Notes under the pieces: model-generated
What the model was told of the DNA's origin: nothing
The model's database searches: none
What the model saw: the letters and a program-made list of their open reading frames with translations, nothing else
Part shown: in pieces, positions 1 to 15,097 of the stretch
Layout: each line of letters starts with the position of its first letter
Numbering within the stretch: the first letter of the stretch is position 1
Made by a program: the position numbers and the translations under genes
Source of the DNA: Lineus longissimus
Lineage: Eukaryota > Nemertea > Pilidiophora > Heteronemertea > Lineidae
Assembly: GCF_910592395.1 (NCBI RefSeq)
Contig: NC_088309.1
Location: forward strand, 27,406,599 to 27,470,598
Direction of reading: 5' to 3'
Length of the DNA stretch: 64,000 nt

Positions 1-3000
1 TGTCATTTTATATCTATCACACTTATCAGTTTATTGATCGGGCTAATGCCGCAGATATCGACAATCCTCCATCCCTAACTGCTGGATACCACAACGACTG
101 GTAAAGAGAACTCATCACAGGGTATCCCAATTATTCATTTCAAGAAACAATTCTTAAAATGGGAAAAAATCCACAGCAGAAGATCATCTGTTCTTGTGCA
201 TTACCTGAATGCATCTAAAGGTGTGGTCTAGCCACAAATTGTCAAAAAGAACTGGTCCATTATCATTTTCACAAAATCAATGCAATTTCCAATACCTTTC
301 TCAGTTTCTTATAGTTTTTTCTTTCAATCTGTCATTTTTCACATTGGTGACTTTGAGACACTTATTGGTATTCTACCATTCTAATGTGGTTGGCGAACTT
401 TTGTGCTAACCAATCAAGTAGTTTAAGAATGTCTGAGTGCAATCTTTTAGTTTTGATGGAAGGAAAAAAGTTGTTACTCGTTAGCTCAATCAATTTTGTT
501 GATCACTAGTGTTGTCTGAATGACAGAGAAATTTTGCAGGAGAATCAGATAGAGTACTCTTATACTATAATTCAAAGGGAATGTACCAGTAGAAGAGGCT
601 TCAAGCTTTCACCTGATCGACTGAGTTTCCCTTGAAATTCACTATACGTTTGAAGAGAAAATATCACAACCAAGAATTTTCTTCAACCTTTAAATCCTAA
701 CAGGATTTTTTCTTGATCTCTTGATGCAAGCACCAGAATATCAAATCAAACACAGATACGAATATTCATCCAGAAAGAAGTGGAGATAAACACAAGATCG
801 GATAATAAAAGTTATTAATAATTTGAGTGCATCACACTTATTGAGTTTGGTGATTACGTCGCCATCACTTACCCTAGCCTCTCTCATTAACAACCACAAC
901 ACTCTGGTATAAACTAACACCTAACAGTTTTTCCATTCCTCAAAACGAATCAAAAATACATTTATGCACGAGTTGTGAAGAGTCCTCATTTTTCTGTATA
1001 CAAAATGAAGATTTGATAGATATTCTATAAAGTGACTTGCCTCGATGCAGGACTGGACTTGGACTTACAGGGTCAAGGGTCTGTCGGGATATATTAACAA
1101 ATCATCACCAGAGTACATTGCAATAATGATGCAGATGCAGCCAGGTTGAGGCCACATCATTAACAACAGCTACTCTTCTCACACCTTAATAGTCTGATTG
1201 GTTCAGACTCATGAATATCACAGGTTTATCAGCTTGACAACATCATACATGTCTCCTACCTTCAAGTTATTCGATATGGAATAACTTCACCTCTTTTTCT
1301 GCTATTGTTCATGCTATTATCAAATTTTGCTTTGCTCCCCTCAAAACCCAGCAACTCCGATTAAAAATTCAGCAAATTTCTCGACCAAACCCACTAATGG
1401 AAAATTTCCCATCCCATCCCAAGTTTTCCCAACTCGATAGCTAGCCGGCCACCATTCTATTAATACGTTGAGAATAATCAATAGATTTTGAGTCAAGTGC
1501 GGGACTTGTTTGACAATGTGACGGGCATACCATACTCAATTGCTCGAAAATCAACACGAAAGTCCATGTTTCAGCTCTCACATAAACATGCCCCACCCCT
1601 CCTCCCTTGAACAAAACTTTCAACTCCCGATCAATAAAAGTTTTTGAACAGCAGCCAATTGTTCTAAACTTAATCACACTTTGCTGAAATAGTAGAATAT
1701 TTGAAAGGATTTCTACGAACGCGGGGTAGGCATCGATTATTCACCTTGTAGCGTGTTCCAAATAGGGGAGGCGTGCGCTGAGTGGGAGAGCCAAGAGAGG
1801 CTGATAAGTGCCTGATATTGATACGTGTACATGACCAAGACATTGATTGCTATCATTTCATATTGAAATTGTTGTGTGTGAATGATACTTCTGGCCGCTA
1901 TTTCATATCCGAGCTAAGAGGGGCATTATCTGACAACTTGCCCGGACTCTTTGTCTGTCTGGAACCACCTGCAATAGAAAGTCGATCCTCTTGAAAAAAT
2001 GACGTTATGTACCGCCGCACTCACGTTATCTTCTCCGATACTTTACATTACATATGCCCAGCGTCAATAGCATTTGCATATCAGGATCAATAATATCTTT
2101 CAAGGAGAAATACCGAAGACTCTACCTGAGAGCGAGATTTAGAAATCATTAAGTCACTTTAACGGCCACACTTGCCTAATTTCCTCTATATTTACACCAT
2201 CTGTCAAAGTGATGCACATGAGCTTCCAATAGACTTGGCTTGGTACCAGACTCCAAACTCGTTTCAATTCAAGCGACACTGAATTCCCATACATTCATTA
2301 GGCCATTATCTGACGAATACACAGTGCATTATGTCAAGCATGGCGAAACAAACGCATTTGACTATCGCCATTACGGGAACCGTTACAGGAGAGTGCATTA
2401 CTGGAGATAGAAATGATATCGTGGACTGGCCGCCCCGAGGCATTAAGACGGTGTAAAATTAATATTGTTTTGTCATGCTCATTGCGGTTAGTGACTTGAG
2501 TGAAATCATCCTTTATCAATCATGATGGGTTGGCATTGCTGCATGATTAGGTTCAAGTTGCTTTTTTAGTCGCTCATCTCACACTCGGATGCAGTTTTCA
2601 ATAATGCAGAAGAAAACATTTCATGTGAGATGTTCTTATTTGGAAATAGGATTAATGCTTCAAGTGATTAATCTCAAACACAGCTTCCAATACTTTACCC
2701 AAAATTCATCTGATAATTTTCAATTCTGAACCAACTTTCCTTGCATTTCATGAATGCATCTTCTTCCAAGCAGCAAACTAGCAATGGCTACAGTAACATT
2801 ATTTTAATCCCTGTGAAAACAAAACTGCATGGCAGAGTTGTTAGAAACCAAGCTGTATTGTACATACTTCAACATGAAATATTCGCTATCAAAAATAACA
2901 TTTTTTTTCTTATTATTAATCATAATATTTAATTTTTTACACATCACGAAAATTCATTATTATTAGTTTTGAAATTAACCAACATGTATCATGAATTATT

Positions 3001-6000
3001 TCTTTGAATATACATTCTGTAAGACCTATAGTTCCTAGAATTCATGACAATTTTTCTTGATCAAAGGGTATATCCGTTAACAGTAATCATTCGTAAACAC
3101 TCATGAAACTCATTATAACCACATAACAAAGGAACCTTTTGAAAGTCTGCTCTTTCAAAACTCCATTTCATATGAGTGTTGAATACTAGTAAAAGGAATC
3201 ATTACTTCTTGAATCCAACAATTGAATACAAATTTCAATATTAATCTCCAAATAAAAATTTGGCAAAATTATTACATCCCCAATTATAAATCATTCATTG
3301 AGAACGAGACCATGTCATCTGTCTTAATTGCGTCGTTTCTACGATATTTTTTTGTTTATTTGTTTCCACTTTGTATTTGATTGAAGCCATTCACTATTGA
3401 AGGTGGAGATCCCAGTGTTTCTCAGCCTTCGAGGAGAACATGAACTACGCCCTGATAATAATGTGTACACAAATTTTATTAGCATGCTTATCACCCTATT
3501 GAATAGTTTTTTTGAAAAGACGCAGTTCCTCATTTAAATATCGACAAGATACACATAGTTACTGAGTTTCAAATAAAATATTGCCAAATGTATTGAAACA
3601 AGCCTTATTTCCCATTGAATGACACTTTAATTAAAGACAAAAAGCATAGTTATATTATAGTATCGACCAGAACTTGACTTTCTGTTAACAAAATGGGGAA
3701 ACTGAGTTGAGAAATGATGTGAATATCACAGGTTTATCATGTTTCACCACCCTTTGTTCACCATTTGAACGTTTAATTCTCACCAAGCCCTCCCTGTTCC
3801 CAAATATCAGACACTTGCCAATGCGATTCAAAAGTCATTACTATTATCTTCTTCAACTTGATATGAGAAGTACACCAATGGACTATTTGGCCCAACTGTT
3901 ATCTGAGGACCGCTGATCCATCCGGTTCAAGTGACCTTTCCAATGCTTTCTCTCCAGCCATTGTCATAACAACAATGGGCGCGATTAGAATAATTAGATG
4001 ACATCATAGGCGGGCCGCTAGACCAGCGGCGGCTATAGATCTATCAATAACGCTAGAGATGGGTGCAGATCGCCTCCGAGGTGGTTCGAATTTGATCAAA
4101 CTTGATGTAATTACCAATGACGAGCTCCTTCTGTCGCCATGATCAAAGTGGTCACCACAGAAAGAAATCAGTTTTTGCTTGGAACGAACGTTGCCGGGAT
4201 CCCGGCGGGTTCATTTGTGTCAGATTTGACATTAATTGAATTAGACAAGTATGGATTCTTGCGCAGTGGGTACTGGAGATATGATGTATTGACATAATAT
4301 AGGATGGTTATAATGGTTCTACAGTGGATGGCTGCGCGAGTCCAGTGTATTGAGGCTTTTAGGTGAGGTGGGAAGGACTCGCCAAAACACTGACAAGGAT
4401 TATTATGATATAGTGTAGGAGGCAGTGCTACATTTGGGCATCAAATAGCCCTCTACGAAAGAGACTTTTCGTTGCATCATTCAGAGATGAAATAGCATCC
4501 TGGGATTAGCGAACTTGGCAAAGCTATTAAGAAATGTTCCACATAACTCCACAACTGATGAGAAAGAAGAAAGGAATGAACTTTCTTTCATCGTGTTTGG
4601 CAGAATTTGCACCGAGGAGAAAAATTTGTAATTCCTTTTCAACACACAGACCAGTTTGCCACACTTGAAAGCTTATCTTGTCAAAGAAGGCCTGTTGACA
4701 ATGGAAGGTTTGCACTGTTATAGCTAGTGTTCAGTATCGTGGGCTCAAATGCATCGTACAACAATGATTATAAGACAAGACAGACGATGGCCAAGTCCAC
4801 AATATTAGGGGCGTGATTGCCTGCACCAGCAATGAATGATCTAAAATGGCTGCTGATCCAGTATTGCTGGGCGATTCTGAACATTGAGAATGTCCGAGAA
4901 TGCATCTCTATGCGCTGGCATCATAAATAATGCACCCGGGTCTATCTGATGGTGTAATGGACCATCCAGCACAGAGGTTGCTACTCTCTGAGCATGCACT
5001 GTGTACATATTGATTCAAGTCATGATTGTTAGTCAAGATCCCCGGTCAGTTGAGATGATAAAATGTACCACTCTAAATCAAGCATTTCTTTATGGCAAGC
5101 ACTCATATTGACAATTTGATTCCATATGTCACCATTCCATGTTCCTGCTCTTGCTTCAGATATGGAATTGGAAGGGGGGCCATTGATCTTGATTACACAT
5201 CCAGCGATTTGTATTTGCTGCGGGGACATGATCTGTATGCCCACAAGAGCTGCTATAGTCGAGGCATGGTTTGTCATTGCTTCAATACTCTCTGTTGGTA
5301 AGCCATTAATATTAGACCAATGCTTTTTGAAGGATGGTGAAATGAAGCCTCCGTCGTAATGCTTTCAGTTAACAAATAGACCAGGACGGTTGGCTGAAAC
5401 TTTTTATTTTACCCCTTCAAATGTACGGCTATGCCATATTCCAGAAATTATCCAAGGATTTCAGCTCTCAATAGTAGTTGTCAGCAAGGAAACTTACATG
5501 TATGGCATAAAGTTTTGCCAACACGAAAGAAAGCAGCTAGACTATCAAGGTTGATGGAATTTTCTAAATGAAACTTTGAACAATCCAATATCTGATAGAA
5601 AGCTGTCACACCTATGTTGGTATATCTAACTTCAATTCTTGAAAAGATTTCCTTTCACAACAAGATTTCTGCCCGAAGACATATAAAACAGGAAAAGGAG
5701 CTTCCTGATATGGATTGGAAAATGCCCGCAGTTATATTATTAGGTTGTCAACATTTCGAAAGTTCTTTAGGAGAGTCTTTACAAGACATAGCGATGAAAA
5801 CCGACGAACATGGATAAGGTGGTGAAAACAACAAGGCATCCATAAAAATAATATTGAGCTAACAAAGGTTGAGTCAGAGATGTGGTGAAATAAATCGATA
5901 GAGATATGGGTGAGATATTGGGCATGTATCGTGAAGATTAGGCTTAGGAAGACACACAACAAGTCTTTAGAAACCAATATCCTGGAAGCCTGAGGGACAA

Positions 6001-9000
6001 AGCGCTGATCTTGTGAAAGTTGAAGTGCAGCCACGAAATAGTGGAAATCTTGAGGAAAAGTGATAGAAAACTGAAGTGGAACAAGGAACAAATGTGCCAT
6101 GGAAACAGGAAAGGGTGAAGGCCTCTCGAGGATGACTTATAGCTGTGATCACAAATCTGATGACTAGAGGCACAACAGGGACCTAACACAAAAGCGAACG
6201 AACGCACTTTTTTACCATCCCTTCCGGAATTAGACTGGGAAAAAAATACCAATATTGAACCCAATATCGGAAATGTCCTTATCGTGTACATGAATTTGAG
6301 CAATAGAATATTCATCACATGCACTCCATTAGGTGGAATCAATAATAACATATACTGTTCCCACATAGTTTATCCTTTAAATAAGATGGTACAGGTAACA
6401 ACGAGGGATGGTGGGGCCTCAACCAGACTTATGGAGACCAGCGAAGTAAAGCCATGGCAAGGCTTTTCCTGGTCATTAGAATGTTACCCAAGAAGTTCAA
6501 TTGTTTGTAATGTTTGCGTGCAACTGCAAGTGCCCACATCAATTAGAAAAAGAGACAGCCACCGAATAAACAAGGCAACAGAAAAATTCCCAAACCTGAA
6601 AAAACATTTCAAACTCTCTCTCAAGAATATCTGTTTCACATTTCTAGAAGATATATCCTGCCTTACAGTGTATTAACAAACCCAAGCAAAATAATTTCAA
6701 ACCAGAATGATTTTCAGGGTTTTTTAGCACATAATTTCACTCAGTCATACTTTTTTGACGACTTTCAAAATATTTGCTAACTTTCAAGATATCTTCACAC
6801 CCTGAAATCCAGTGCAGAGTAGTACTATTAGTAACATTATTGATCTTCTCGCTCTACTTCAACTACAGGCATCCAAAATATTCGTAAAAATAACCAGTCT
6901 ACGCTGATAGGAAATGACTTGTAACTTACTTGACCAACAGCCATTTACCAATAACATTAGCAGCATTTCCTTTCTTATGGCCAATCACAACACATAGGCA
7001 AGAAAGAGGCAACTTTTTATCACTCACTACTACATTACCAACACCAACAAAAAATTAGGATAGATTTATAAATAATGTAGTATCTGATAGAATATGGTGC
7101 ACTTCACTCAAGGCAGTTCTGAAACATAGTCAGACTGAAAGACGGACATTAGAGAGAAAAACTTTTTTAATGATGAATTTGACATCTTCCTGTGTTTTTT
7201 CAAATGGTTTTATTACTTCCATGTCATAACGTCAGGGTCCATTTGGCATTAAAATGTCACTGCCATAATTGACAAGTACTGGTAGGCCTGCCTGCCGATA
7301 CATTCATAATTATTTAAATGCAGTAAATGCAGATCACACATAACCAGGACTCCACATATGGTAAAATACATGATGACAACAGATACATTGGTAGACGTCA
7401 GAAATCACCATCCTTTCCTGATAATCACATAATCTAGTTTTAGGACAGTCAAAAGGAAATCAAAGACCCCCAAAAAAATGTATCCTAGTTTTGATAAAGT
7501 AAACCAATGTAACACAATAAAGCATCTGATGTTTTCCGCAATAAATGAGCGCCCACTCGAGAGGTGCTCAAAATAACCATCACCGAGCAGTGCAGTAACG
7601 ACAACAGTCACTCAGCCGTCTAATCGCTGTTATTTTACTTGTTAGAAACCTAGCAAGTGTTGATGCAGTGTAGCATCGATAAACTTCATGACTAACCAAT
7701 TTGCCTGGTAATGTCAATGAGGCGTTTAGGGTGTGCTAATGGCACATGGACAGGAAGGAAGCCCAACAGAAGATATCAACTCCGCTGCATATAGACGTAT
7801 TAATTTCTTTTGACTATTGATTAGATACATCCTGTCTTTTAGATCTCGCTTTCTTCGCCGATGCAGCGGCCACAGTTTGATGGAAGTAAATATTGATCAG
7901 CTTTCACGAGGCCCGCCAGGCAAAGTAACGTGATGTTGATTGTATGAATGATACTTCTTGGACGAAGACTCCACTGATCTGCCTTGTATCATGTACTCAA
8001 TCATGGTCAGCAAACACTGCAAGAGAACCAGACTTTTTTGGGCAGAATTTTGATGACCCTGAGCAGAGACCCAATCTTGAAGACGACACACCGATTGCAC
8101 AAGTTACTGTTCGCCATCAAGGCAGATTTTGTCCATCGTCTCAATATCATGGACCACTTTTTAGCAAATACAGCAAAAAAAGATAATGGACTGCCCTGTT
8201 TTCATTGCAACTAGAGTGATTAACCCAGGCCAGAATGTCAAACCTTGTGTATGCCATGTGATTTGGCCAAGTTTCCTGACAATCCCACATACCAGAACAA
8301 AACTGGTGAACGTCTTGGTAAGCTGAACAATAGTTATGTTATCTGTAAATATTACATCACTCCAGCAGATCTCTCAGACCATCTCAGTATCATGTCCGCT
8401 GATCAAAGATTATGGTCCTCAAATATAGCAAATGGACATTTAGCTTTTATGCCAAGCAACGCATTATTCGCATTATGTCATCATGACCAAACATCCGTAC
8501 AGACCATCAGATTTTTGACAAACAGTGTTGATCATTCGTATTATGTCACCTCGACTAGATCGCCACAACCATCAGCAGTGTTTTATCACCATCAAGTTTG
8601 GTTTACACAGCTCCAAACTTATGATGAGTAAATCGGTATTAGCACGCAATCAATGGCTTGCTTCACACCCAACTAGGCAGAGATTTCTACTTCACGTTCG
8701 CCAACCAAAGTTGATTTATTGGCACAGATAGTTATTAGATGCATCTCGACATGGCTAAAGAAATGGGCGTCGGGAAGAAAACATATTTGGTTCGTTAGGA
8801 CGATAACATTAAGCAATTCTTTATCGAAGTTTCCACTTTTGGAACAAGTATTGTCCTCTTTACCAATCAGAGATGGTAAGGAAAAACCTGAGGCTAGTAC
8901 TCTCAGAGAAAGCCATTTTACCAGTAGTTAATTGTTATCATATGGAAACATCAAGATGTTCATGTTACCTTACAATACGTTATTTTCCTCGTGGAGACAG

Positions 9001-12000
9001 ATTCAGGCAAAAAGTGAGAAATCAACTGGGTACATAACTTGAGACATGAAGTTCTAAACTTTGTGCTGAAAACCTACAATTATTAGACACCGTATTTTCA
9101 GCCTACATAATGTCAAAGTCTAATTTGATCAATGAAAGTATCGCAGCATTTGCGTAAAACTTGGGAAAGTTCCCTGGCAGCATGCATAAGATCGGAGACA
9201 ACAATCACACGGCAACAAGAAAGTTGTTGTAAAAGTGATGCCTCGGAGATATGTTTACCAAAATAGAGATATCTGATGTGACTGATGTATTGACTTTTCT
9301 ATGAGGGAGAATCAAAGTGTGTATTCTTCTAACGGATACATCAAACTAGGCGCTTAATTCCCGCCGACTATTGTTTCCAATATTTGATATAAACTGCCAA
9401 ATATCTTCATTAAAATTTATCAGTGCATTTTGCCGCCAGTGATAGTTTAACGTCACTTTGCAATGGCAGTATCAACAATGAACAGAGTCTGACTGCATTC
9501 AAGTGATTTTAAATGGATATCTGGCTTTTGGTACTATTGACACAACAAAGGGAGGGGGAATGGTTATTGAGTAAATAAGACAGCTTAACACCAAGTCAAT
9601 AAGTGCACCAAATATCACTGTTGTTGTTCCATTCAGTCAACTTCTACTTTTTTCAATATATTTTTTAAAGGATTCTTGAAACTAGTTATAACATTTGTTG
9701 CAACATACAAATGTAATGGAGACTGCTGAATTTGGGGGATATCATCAATCAGAAACTAAGCCAGGAGTTGATATTCTTGCAATACAATCCCATTGGTCAT
9801 GATTCACATCCAGAAGGTAGCCAATCTGGAGCCGTTCTGAATCCAACTTTACAGCAATTTGAGATTATAGATGTACATTCAGATCACCATAAACACAATA
9901 AAACAGCAAACCTTCCCAGCAATTCGAAACTTAAAGATGAGCACATTAAACTTAAATCAATTAGATGCAACACAGCGCCTACATCGTGTAACACTGTGTC
10001 AAAGCTGATAGAAGCAAATCTCTCACATAGATCACCGCCATATGGAGGAGTTAAGATTTCAGCAATATGCCAGAAGGAATCAATGGCAAGCGAGTGTGAT
10101 TCACATGTTTTAGACATAGTTCTAGTCATTAAGCAAGATATCGATCACTTGGAAGACTACAGAGTCGATGCAGCCAAGAAAATGTTATCCAGACACTGCG
10201 TTATTGGGGTTAGATTTCGGCAGATGAATCAACGATGATGTATCAGCACTATGATGGAGATCTTGGGAGTTGTGCAATGTTGGCAAAGACTCCAATGAGG
10301 TGTCCCAAGCTGAACCTGAATCAGAGTTTACAGATAGACTGGCCTTTGAGAGTCAGTCACATCAAACATATCCCTTTTCCCCCCAAGCACTTTTCGAACA
10401 CTGGCCAATGAATGGTGTACAGTGTCTGCAAAAGATGCATGAATTGGGTGACTGAACCTTGAACATAGTCGTAAAGGTATATATCTCTCCTGGAGCAATG
10501 ACTGTTGGAGATGATCTCAGTCACCTCCCACACTTGGCTTGGAAGCTTTGACAATGCAACCCTAATCCAGTCAAGCATTGGAGATCAAAGAAGAGGGAGT
10601 AGACCTATCAGAACCCTGAAATACATAGACCCAAATCCTTGTTACTACTGCAGAAGTAACAAACTCTTCAGTGACCGACATAAAGTCTTGAATGGACTCT
10701 GAAAATAATCGCAAAAGATTCCCTGTTGAATATCTCAGAAAGAAGATAAAACTAAAAGCGGCCTCTTGCTACCTACCCATTCTGGTCCCAAATTCGGCAG
10801 AGTTGAACATTGTCAATAGAAGCTTTTGAATGGTCGACAGTCTGACGCCTCTCATCCATTGATTAGTCGTAATCAGGAATATTAATATTTGATGTCTCAT
10901 GCAAATCGTAACGGGCAATGTAAAATTTCTCAACTTCACTGGAGGGGCGTATTGACTAATGGAGACAAATTACATTCGATCAAATTAAAATGCTTCCACT
11001 ATGGAAAGTGTATAAGTGTATTGGATTCCACTTGACAAGAAATAGATGGAGGATTCAGACGGAGATAGTAGCAGGCTGACGCACGTTGCATCTATTTCAA
11101 ACCTTTTCGATTAAGTTATGTATGCATTAAGTGAAGAAAATCAATTTTGGATGTGTATTAGAGATTTAATGTACAGAAATCATGTGCTGGTAATCAACTT
11201 GTGCATTGTGACTGAATGTTGGCCGACTGTCAATGGAGTCACATGAATATTCATTGAAAGTTGCAGTAATTAGAAACTATAAGACAAAGTTGATACTGAA
11301 CAATGCATAATGCACATTGATTGAGAACTGGAAGTATCAACAGGACAAGCAACTTCCTTTTCATGCTTTCGGGTTTGTATCATGGATATTGTAGCACCTA
11401 CACCATCACAACTGTTGTCAGCATTATAGGCTACATAGGCCCACTGGATGAGAAAACGAGACTTAGCAGGTTTTTATCCTGCATATAGACTTGACCACAC
11501 TCAGCCTATGAACCCAGTTTAACGCTTAATACCTTTCTAGTCAACTTCCCTTGTTTTTTAAAATTGACTTTTCAAAATCCATCCAGTGCAACTTCCTAAA
11601 GTATACGTCATTATTGACACAAGTCAGATCTAGCTATTCCCACGAGTCCCACAACATATTTGGTAGGTTTCATCAAGGAAGGTCCCATCAGCACACTATT
11701 GGGTAAAATCTATACGAATATTAATGGTCTATATGTTAGTCGTAGATGTCGATTCAAAAAGCATCTTTAACTAGAGTATGTGAGGCATATTGTGCACACA
11801 GCCTCATTGATTTATTCAGCCAGAGCAATGCGAGATGGAGAACTTTAGATTATATCATTGATATACACGCTCCCCTGGATCATTTGTATTAGGCACTCGA
11901 CCTGAGAGATGTCAGTCGCCGATGCTTTGATCCACTGTGATAACCTTGGATTTGGATGAAAGAAGAAACGTTATCATTCAATAGACAAAGTAATCAACTC

Positions 12001-13589
12001 TAGAAGATCTAGTCACAACAATGCTGATGATCAAATATGAACTTCAAACTCGTTCAATGTTCAATGTTTGACTTGTCCTCATTGGCAATCACCGACACAA
12101 ATCTGGGGGACAGGATGAGTTGAGCAGCCCTGTGAACGAAACTCAATGCCACAATACATGACATATTGAAATATAGCTAGGGACACATTTGTACATGAGA
12201 AGTTGATTTAAATGGTAAACTCAGCAATGTCACCTCACACCACCCATCTGATGCATTTTCATTTGGCATTTAAGCTGATTCAACTCTGTGCTGTAACAGT
12301 ACATGAACTGCTCAAGATATCATAATCCTCTAATCAAATCAGGAACGAACACATTCGGATAATCTTCTCAAAAAGTGAGTGTGATCATAAGTTATCCCAA
12401 GCAACCATCAGCTGACATTTACAAATCATCTTCTTAATTTGAAAATTTTGAGTTCTGATATCTTTTTATACAAATTCAGAAAGCTAACAAATTTCTTTCT
12501 CAGCAATGACAGGCGTATCAAAAGTTCTTTCCATGTAAAATTCCTCCCCTAACTTTTGTGTGACTACAGCCAGGTTGACTGCAGGTTCCCAAGTTCTTTG
12601 AATGAAACATGACATCAAACCAAGTGTCTTTAATAAGCCAACATATCCTTTCTTGAGGTGTGATTCACCCCGATACCCCTCAGTGGCAAAGACATACAAT
12701 TAATTCTGCCAACTTTTTCAAATCTTCCACGTGACCTTTTCCACATCGAGCGTTAAAAACATTGATTTTCTCTAAACCTACCACGCCATTCTCATTTCTT
12801 CCCGCCACATATAACAAGCATTTTGACTTCGTGAAGCGTTTAAAAAGAGTTGCGAGCAGGTGATGAGATAAAGGAGATAGCTGCTTATCTAATGAGAAAT
12901 ACACCAATTCTTACGCAAATAGATACCCAATGAGTTTCACAAGTTTGAGAAGTTTTAATCTTCCTGGCCGTGACAGTTCAGCGAATGTCACCTGATCAGC
13001 GATTATTACCGTTCTGAAATCTCGTAGGATGCCACTCATTAAGGCACTGGCTAATCTAAGTCCACATAATGATCTCCTTCTTGAAAGAACCTTTCAAACT
13101 ACGATATTTATAAAACCTGACAATTGGTTGCATTGAATTGAAATCATCATGTTACATGAACTTGACATCATTGAATTGGGATCATTTGTAAAATGGGATG
13201 GAACGACAAAAATGTTGCGATATCTTTTTTTCTCTTTATGACATCATTTATCTGGACAATATAAATGGTGAATTTCTGGCCTGAAATAAAAGTCGCATTC
13301 ATCCTTTTTAACACAGTGGGCTTAAATGAATGAAGCAAGACAAGAAAAAACCTGGCCGATCCAAAAAATGAACATGGGCTGTAACTTTACAAAAGAAATG
13401 ATAGGCAGCCAATAAAACTGATACTCCTAGGAACCAAACAGCCTCCAAAGCTAAATTACACGATAACAACATGATTACTAATCCCAGAAAACAATGTGTT
13501 TTCGCAGGAGCCAAGTGTTATTTGCGCAATATTGATTTATCGGGGGCAGGTGAGCGAGTGAGAATACAATACTCAGATACCGCTCAAGG

Positions 13590-13785
13590 ATTACATGATC
13601 AACCGGCTTCTTTGTGAAACTAAGACCTACGTCTATTGGGCTAAATCGATCAATCTCAGGTTCCAGGGGCTATATCAGCATTCAGAGAAAACATGGGAGT
13701 GTTGTGTATAGCAGGTAATGGCTTTAAAGTCAGCAGAAGGCCCCTCTGATGTAACATGACCAACCAGCTTCTTTGTGAAAGTACG
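13590..13785. repeat. Imperfect direct repeat, about 32 bp, two copies
   Basis: The segment around 13591-13622 (core CTTCTTTGTGAAA) recurs at about 13752-13784 with a few substitutions. The copies start about 161 bp apart in the terminal CUX1 intron. No inverted ends or coding content are visible, so this is a local duplication of unknown origin. Confidence 0.5.
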
Positions 13786-14300
13786 ATATTGCCTTTTTTG
13801 ACTTGCCACTCCAAATGTCCTATTAGGTTATGCCTGAGCTGCTTGCTAGAACAAAGGATCTGCTAATCACGGTTGTGCATGCAGCAGAGACTGTTGTTAT
13901 AAAATGTGTGATACATGCTGCATAAACTCCATCAAATTGATGATGCTACAAATATTCAAATCCATAGGCCTAGCTACACAAACATCGACAGCAGAGATCT
14001 GATACCTGAACACAGTTTCTAGTTACCTTCAAATGCTTGTCATTTTTCTCCATGAAAGTGTACAATATGGAATGTTTTATACTTAGACAAGATAGTTGAA
14101 GTGTTAAAGGCAGGTGAATTACCAAAGAACGAGAAAATAGATCCACATCTTCAGAGGTATTCTGTTACCGGTTATGATCTGCCAAGCAAGCATCCAATAC
14201 TTCTGCAGCAATAGGCCTAGTGATATGGAATTTAAGCGAGTGAATAGCCGAGACTTTTTTATGAGCTAACGAAACAGCGATGATCAGCCAAGATAGGTAG

Positions 14301-14480
14301 CTTGGCTAAGTAATGGTAGGCCTATCCATGACCAACAATGCGCCTACAGGTTTCACTGAACCAAGTACACTGATATTTGAGACACGATGCTTTCCCCTTT
14401 GGCTCAGTATTGGTAGGCCCTATTCGCAACCAATAATGTTTGTGTCTAGGTTCAGACTGAGCCAAGTACATATGAGATAT
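14301..14480. repeat. Degenerate tandem duplication, ~97-bp period
   Basis: Copy 1 (14301-14375) and copy 2 (14398-14480) share TTGGCT, GGTAGGCC, CAACCAA-like, GGTTC and CCAAGTACA blocks in the same order. Both copies have diverged considerably. No function is apparent. Confidence 0.5.
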
Positions 14481-15030
14481 CTTAATGTTCCATTGATAAA
14501 GGCAAGAAAATGATAACCAGGATCATTTGTCTTGTATCATTATTCGCCAATTGAACAATCTGAGAGCATGACAGCCATGACAGTGCTTATTGCTATACCA
14601 TGATGGCTCAAAGACCAACTCGACAAGAACACATAGAGTACATGAAACATGAGACTTGTTCTCTTTTCTTACAGCAGCAAGAGGCAAGCTTCCAAGCTAT
14701 CACCTGTTGCAATCTGTTTAAAGTGCAGTCACACACCAATTGAAGGTCTGAGTTAGGCTCTCCAGAGTCAGGTCGTTGAATCAGTCAGCACAAGTGACCC
14801 GAGACCCATGCTGATCTGAGGCCCATGCTGAATCAAAGGCTTAATCTGGATGGAACCCAACAGCATGGGTTTCATGGCTGTCCTAATAGGAAAGCCTGGG
14901 AAGCAACATCCATTGACTTTTGAAAAGGGCTCAGCTCTTCAAAGATGGGTCAATAAATCAGGCCAAGTTTCATGCGCAGTAAGGACAATGACCTTTGTTT
15001 TGTCTAATATGTATAGAAAAGGTAACTTAC

Positions 15031-15097
15031 TTGGCTGAGGTAGCCTCATCATACTTTGACTTGAGGTCGAACAGCTCAGACTGGGTTGTGTCAAGTG
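15031..15097 (-). CDS. CUX1: CASP/CUX1 coding exon 7
   Basis: 67 nt, phase 1 to 2. It encodes [18 protein letters not shown] then ATSA and the start of K, against human [23 protein letters not shown]. The donor is GTAAGT. This is the last exon I can place; the family's next block (DEIEMIMTDLERANQ in human) was not found to the left. Confidence 0.92.

Larger units (their letters stand above)
1..15030 (-). other. Long intron of CUX1/CASP; no exon recognised
   Basis: About 15 kb with no exon of the CASP/CUX1 family found on the minus strand and no other recognisable gene on either strand. It is AT-rich unique-looking DNA. The longest open frames (8245-8631 and 9732-10238, plus strand) have no recognised similarity and no exon structure. 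Small degenerate duplications occur at 13590-13790 and 14300-14480. The stretch is presumed intron because coding ends at a good donor at 15030 with the protein incomplete. Confidence 0.7.

Noticed and set aside
5732-6366. Minus-strand frames of 122 and 140 codons
   Set aside because: Low-complexity Phe/Leu/Ser-rich translations of AT-rich intron, with no similarity to CASP/CUX1 exons.
9732-10238. 168-codon plus-strand frame as a gene
   Set aside because: The longest frame in the intron, but it has no recognisable domain, promoter or exon borders. A frame this long can arise by chance in 64 kb. Kept only as a low-interest observation.
13308-13514. Minus-strand frame with a hydrophobic, membrane-like peptide
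   Set aside because: Short, no family match and no splice sites. Hydrophobic peptides arise readily from AT-rich antisense DNA.
1-15030. Search for the next CASP/CUX1 exon (DEIEMIMTDLERANQ-type)
   Set aside because: Reading the minus strand for this block and flanking splice sites gave no match. The exon probably lies left of the window, though a divergent short exon could be missed.
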